A stretch of DNA of 64,000 nucleotides from Paenibacillus dauci (GTDB lineage: Bacteria > Bacillota > Bacilli > Paenibacillales > Paenibacillaceae): contig NZ_KQ040800.1 of the NCBI RefSeq assembly GCF_000971985.1, forward strand, positions 62,217 to 126,216. The letters run 5' to 3'. Position numbers and translations under genes: made by a program. The notes beneath the pieces are model-generated. The model was given only the letters and a program-made list of their open reading frames with translations. It ran no database searches and was not told where the DNA came from. Every line of letters starts with the position of its first letter. The first letter of the stretch is position 1. This document shows positions 60,799 through 64,000 of the stretch, one piece after another.

Positions 60799-62424
60799 AT
60801 GATAAGTACTTCAGGTGTCACGCTGCGTTACGGTAAGCGCGCCCTTTTTGAAGATGTAAATATTAAATTCACGCCAGGTAACTGTTACGGTCTGATCGGT
60901 GCGAACGGTGCCGGTAAATCCACATTCCTCAAAATTCTGTCCGGTGAAGTAGAACAGAATGAAGGGGAAGTGCATATCACTCCGGGCGAGCGTATGGCGA
61001 TCCTCAAACAGAACCAATCCGAATACGATGAGTTCCAGGTGCTGGAGACCGTAATTATGGGTCACAAACGCCTGTACGATATTATGAAAGAAAAAGATGC
61101 TCTCTATGCCAAAGAAAACTTCAGTGACGAAGACGGCATGCGTGCCGGCGAACTGGAAGCCGAATTTGCAGAGATGAACGGCTGGGAAGCGGAAGCAGAA
61201 GCTGCCGAGATGCTGAACGGTCTGGGTATCGATAACGAAATGCAGTACAAAATGATGAAGGAACTGAACGGTAACGAGAAAGTACGCGTCCTGCTCGCTC
61301 AGGCCCTGTTCGGTCACCCGAACATCCTGCTGCTGGATGAGCCTACCAACCATTTGGACATCGAATCCATTCACTGGCTGGAGAACTTCCTGGCTTCCTA
61401 CGATGGCACTGTTATCGTAGTCAGTCACGACCGTCACTTCCTGAACACGGTATGTACGCATATCGCCGATATCGACTTTGGCAAAATCCAGATGTATGTC
61501 GGTAACTATGATTTCTGGTACGAGTCCAGCCAGCTGGCACTTCAGCTGAGCCGCGAACAGAACAAGAAAAAAGAAGACAAGGTCAAAGAACTGCAGGCCT
61601 TCATTCAGCGTTTTAGCGCCAACAAATCCAAGTCCAAGCAGGCAACTTCCCGTAAGAAAATGCTGGACAAAATCACACTGGATGACATTCGTCCATCCAA
61701 CCGTAAATATCCGTTTATCAATTTCAAAGGTGAGCGTGAAGCAGGCAAACAGCTGCTGTTGATCGATGGCCTGAGCAAAACGATCGACGGCGAAAAAGTC
61801 ATCAACAATCTGACGCTGACTGTTAACAAAGGCGATAAAATCGCTCTGGTCGGTCCAAACGGCAACGTCAAAACAGCATTGTTCCAAATCCTGATGGGTG
61901 AAGTGGAACCCGATGAAGGTACGTACCAATGGGGTGTAACTACTTCCCAGGCATACTTCCCTAACGATAACTCCGCTTACTTTGATGGTGTGGACGAGAC
62001 GCTGGTAGACTGGTTGCGTCGTTATTCCAAAGATCCGGATGAATCTTTCCTGCGTGGTTTCCTTGGCCGTATGCTGTTCTCCGGTGACGAAGCGCTCAAA
62101 AAAGCAAGTGTATTGTCCGGGGGAGAAAAAGTTCGTTGTATGCTGTCCCGCATGATGCTTATGGGCGGTAACGTTCTGCTGCTGGACGAGCCTACCAACC
62201 ACTTGGATCTCGAATCCATCACAGCACTGAATAATGGTCTGACTGATTTTGATGGTACGATTATCTTCACTTCCCATGACCATCAGTTCGTACAGACAAT
62301 CGCTAACCGCATCATCGAGATTACGCCAAACGGCATTATCGATCGTATGATGAGTTACGATGAGTACCTGGAGAGCAAAGAAATCCAGGAAATGCGTGAC
62401 AAAATGTACCCGGTACAAGTATAA
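60799..62424 (+). CDS. ABC-F family ATPase (YkpA/YbiT type)
   Basis: A 541-residue soluble protein with two ATP-binding domains and no membrane segment. ABC-F proteins act on ribosomes in translation or antibiotic protection. The first domain has Walker A GANGAGKST and Walker B LLLDEPTNHLD, but its signature reads LNGNEKVRV instead of LSGGE. A charged linker (about residues 250-290, SREQNKKKEDKVKELQAF) follows. The second domain has signature LSGGEKVRC and an intact Walker B, but its Walker A reads GPNGNVKTA. The two weakened motifs belong to the same composite ATP site. As I recall, related YkpA proteins show similar changes. Confidence 0.93.
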   Translation: MISTSGVTLRYGKRALFEDVNIKFTPGNCYGLIGANGAGKSTFLKILSGEVEQNEGEVHITPGERMAILKQNQSEYDEFQVLETVIMGHKRLYDIMKEKDALYAKENFSDEDGMRAGELEAEFAEMNGWEAEAEAAEMLNGLGIDNEMQYKMMKELNGNEKVRVLLAQALFGHPNILLLDEPTNHLDIESIHWLENFLASYDGTVIVVSHDRHFLNTVCTHIADIDFGKIQMYVGNYDFWYESSQLALQLSREQNKKKEDKVKELQAFIQRFSANKSKSKQATSRKKMLDKITLDDIRPSNRKYPFINFKGEREAGKQLLLIDGLSKTIDGEKVINNLTLTVNKGDKIALVGPNGNVKTALFQILMGEVEPDEGTYQWGVTTSQAYFPNDNSAYFDGVDETLVDWLRRYSKDPDESFLRGFLGRMLFSGDEALKKASVLSGGEKVRCMLSRMMLMGGNVLLLDEPTNHLDLESITALNNGLTDFDGTIIFTSHDHQFVQTIANRIIEITPNGIIDRMMSYDEYLESKEIQEMRDKMYPVQV

Positions 62425-62439
62425 TTCCGGTGACTTGAA

Positions 62440-62476
62440 TAAAAAGGCGGTTCCTTTCGGGGAATCGCCTTTTTTT
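62440..62476 (+). terminator. Terminator after the ABC-F gene
   Basis: AAAAAGGCG-TTCC pairs with GGAA-CGCCTTTTTTT around a short loop with a T run. Confidence 0.88.
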
Positions 62477-62597
62477 GTTGCCCTAACGTTCTGCTGCTGG
62501 AAGAGCTTACGCGAACGTCTTATTTCTCCTCCGGTATCGTCTTGTGTTGCCTGAGGGGAATTATATTTACCAGAGTGAAAAGTGTTGCTAGATCTTC

Positions 62598-62701
62598 ACA
62601 ACATTTCACCTGGCTTACTTGCTTTGCCCGGCGCTACAAGGTTTGCTCCAACCTACAAGGTTTACCTTTCCCTACAACGTTTCTCTAGACCCACAACAAA
62701 G
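62598..62701 (+). repeat. Six ACAAnnTTT-like motifs spaced exactly 19 bp apart
   Basis: ACAACATTT (62598), ACTTGCTTT (62617), ACAAGGTTT (62636), ACAAGGTTT (62655), ACAACGTTT (62674) and ACAACAAAG (62693) begin every 19 bp. The three at 62636-62682 share a fuller form CTACAA(G/C)GTTT. The first and last two are degenerate. The array lies 85-190 bp before the cation diffusion facilitator gene. Nothing coding was seen in 62425-62786. Confidence 0.7.
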
Positions 62702-62786
62702 CCGTTTGTTACGATGAACAGATGAAATGGGAAGCGGGCTATGAAGAGAAAGAAAAGCACGGTCTGCATGAGGAGGAACCAACAAC

Positions 62787-63659
62787 ATGGTGGATGTATA
62801 TCAGAATATCAAGGAAGGCGAGCGCGGAGCATGGCTTAGTATTGTCACCTATCTGATTCTGTCCGCATTCAAGCTCATTCTTGGTTATCTGTTTCTGTCG
62901 AGTGCGCTGCGTGCAGACGGGATGAATAATCTGACGGATATTGTAGCATCTGTTGCTGTATTGATCGGACTGCGTATTTCGCGGAAACCACCGGATTCGG
63001 ATCATGCGTACGGACATTTTCGGGCAGAGACCGTTGCGGCGCTGATTGCGTCTTTTATTATGGCGATGGTAGGGTTCCAGGTACTGGTAGATGGTGTGGG
63101 GCTGTTATTTGCCGGGCAAGAACAGGCACCCGAGCCGTGGCTGGCAGGAGTCGCTATCATTTGTGCAGTCATTATGTATGGAGTCTACCGCTATAATCGG
63201 AAGCTGGCCCAGCGTACCAATAGTCAGGCATTAATGGCAGCGGCCAAAGATAATCTCTCTGATGCAATGGTCAGTGTAGGAGCCGCAGTCGGAATTATCG
63301 GCTCCCAGCTGGGGATGCCATGGCTGGATATTGTCGCTGCTCTGGTCGTAGGCGTGCTGATCTGCAAAACCGCCTGGGATATACTCAGCGATTCGATGCA
63401 CCGGCTGACAGACGGATTCGATGAGCAGGAACTGCCCGGTCTGCGCGAGACCATTGCTTCTATTGAAGGCGTAGAGAATATCAAGGATATCAAAGCCCGT
63501 ATCAATGGCAGCCAGACGCTGGTTGATGTCATTATCGAAGTCTCTCCTGAACTCACAATTACCGAGAGCCATCATATTAGTGATAAGGTTGAAGCGAAGA
63601 TGGCAGAGGTGCATAATATTCATTATGTGCATGTACATGTGGAGCCAAAAGAGATTTGA
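62787..63659 (+). CDS. Cation diffusion facilitator (metal efflux)
   Basis: A 290-residue CDF transporter. Six membrane helices (to about residue 205) are followed by a cytoplasmic ferredoxin-like domain (GLRETIASIEGVENIKDIKAR, HNIHYVHVHVEP). The transport site reads N-x3-D in helix 2 (MNNLTD) and D-x3-D in helix 5 (KDNLSDA), rather than the H-x3-D of zinc CDFs, which points to Mn(II) or Fe(II) export as in the MneP/MntE group (inference). HAYGHFRAE between helices 2 and 3 is conserved. AGGAGG precedes the ATG. A periodic 19-bp array lies upstream. Confidence 0.93.
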   Translation: MVDVYQNIKEGERGAWLSIVTYLILSAFKLILGYLFLSSALRADGMNNLTDIVASVAVLIGLRISRKPPDSDHAYGHFRAETVAALIASFIMAMVGFQVLVDGVGLLFAGQEQAPEPWLAGVAIICAVIMYGVYRYNRKLAQRTNSQALMAAAKDNLSDAMVSVGAAVGIIGSQLGMPWLDIVAALVVGVLICKTAWDILSDSMHRLTDGFDEQELPGLRETIASIEGVENIKDIKARINGSQTLVDVIIEVSPELTITESHHISDKVEAKMAEVHNIHYVHVHVEPKEI

Positions 63660-63777
63660 GCAGGGAATGGTTTGAGGATTCCTTATGCATTATTCTATTT
63701 AAAAGGGAAGACTCGTATACCGTATACTTGCTTTTGCTCCCTATCGTACAGGATCGAATGGAAAAGAGGTATATACC

Positions 63778-64000
63778 GTGAGAGAATCATCGGTTTCCGA
63801 GCGGCATTCCAGACGTTTTCGTTGGAAATGGCTGCTGGTTGCTCTGGTTATCCTACTGGTCATCGCGGCAGCCGGAGTCGCATGGCTGGCCTGGATGGTC
63901 GCTCCGCAGCGTCATCCCGGTCTTGATTACACAGAGCTCGACACAACCGCCAAGATACAAAACATGATCCAGCAGAAGCGGCTGGAAATTACACTTAGTC
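63778..64000 (+). CDS. Single-pass membrane protein, truncated by window end
   Basis: The frame opens at GTG 63778, preceded by AAGAGGT, and is still open at 64000 (74 codons seen). A basic N-terminus (RESSVSERHSRRFRWKW) is followed by one membrane helix (LLVALVILLVIAAAGVAWLAWMV) and an extracytoplasmic start PQRHPGLDYTELDTTAKIQNMIQ. The layout recalls YpmS/DUF2140-type proteins, but too little is visible to be sure. It follows the CDF gene by 118 bp. Confidence 0.7.
   Translation, partial: MRESSVSERHSRRFRWKWLLVALVILLVIAAAGVAWLAWMVAPQRHPGLDYTELDTTAKIQNMIQQKRLEITLS

Overview
The window looks like a chromosomal segment of a Paenibacillus-type Gram-positive bacterium (Bacillota). Three things suggest this: strong AGGAGG-type ribosome binding sites, B. 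subtilis-style gene families (YesM/YesN, LplB/LplC, QoxABCD, KduI/KduD, XylR/XylA/XylB, slipin, CvfC/YpgR), and a GH1 beta-glucosidase whose catalytic glutamates fall at 166 and 352, the positions I recall for P. polymyxa BglA. No rRNA, complete tRNA, transposase, phage gene or CRISPR array was seen. The genus call is inference from family resemblance.

Layout. (1) 1-12950: a glycan-uptake locus with a YesM/YesN two-component system, two oligosaccharide ABC permeases, two near-duplicate binding lipoproteins, a GH95 fucosidase-type hydrolase and a GH1 beta-glucosidase. (2) 13222-17830: a small membrane protein and the qoxABCD quinol oxidase, with a perfect Fnr-type site upstream. (3) 18095-23182, minus strand: galU, a GtrA flippase-like gene and a GT2 glycosyltransferase, then a histidine kinase/OmpR regulator pair; both operons have GTTCAT direct repeats upstream. 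(4) 23458-27948: a hexuronate (pectin-type) operon with kduI, a DeoR regulator, kduD, a TIM-barrel isomerase and an SDR. (5) 28315-32050: a thioredoxin-reductase-like flavoprotein, small genes of unknown role and a 43% methionine mini-protein. (6) 32252-39930: xylR divergent from xylA-xylB, a secreted transglutaminase-like protein and a secreted GH43 arabinanase. (7) 40168-46544: a lysine-riboswitch-controlled LysP-type permease, a CvfC-like protein, an odd slipin, tRNA-like arms in a gene-free stretch and an AraC-type regulator with an extra domain. (8) 46689-59214: a heme-iron island. (9) 59473-64000: a metallo-beta-lactamase-fold enzyme, an ABC-F ATPase, a cation diffusion facilitator behind a 19-bp periodic array, and a truncated membrane protein.

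How the parts work together. The sugar loci form a plant-polysaccharide programme: extracellular hydrolases, importers, intracellular hydrolases and pentose/hexuronate catabolism. cre-like sites lie upstream of several operons. No importer ATPase is encoded beside the LplB/LplC permeases, so a shared MsmX-type ATPase elsewhere is likely (inference).

The most distinctive region is the heme island. Fur-box-like dyads lie between two divergent operons. The rightward operon encodes three small secreted NEAT proteins, a giant secreted protein with nine NEAT-like modules and an IsdE/IsdF/ATPase importer. The leftward operon encodes a second importer and an IsdG/IsdI-type heme-degrading monooxygenase. 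No sortase, LPXTG or SLH anchor is seen, so the system appears to rely on soluble hemophores. The leftward permease carries an N-terminal extension of eight RPDLRQRS repeats encoded by almost perfect 24-bp DNA repeats.
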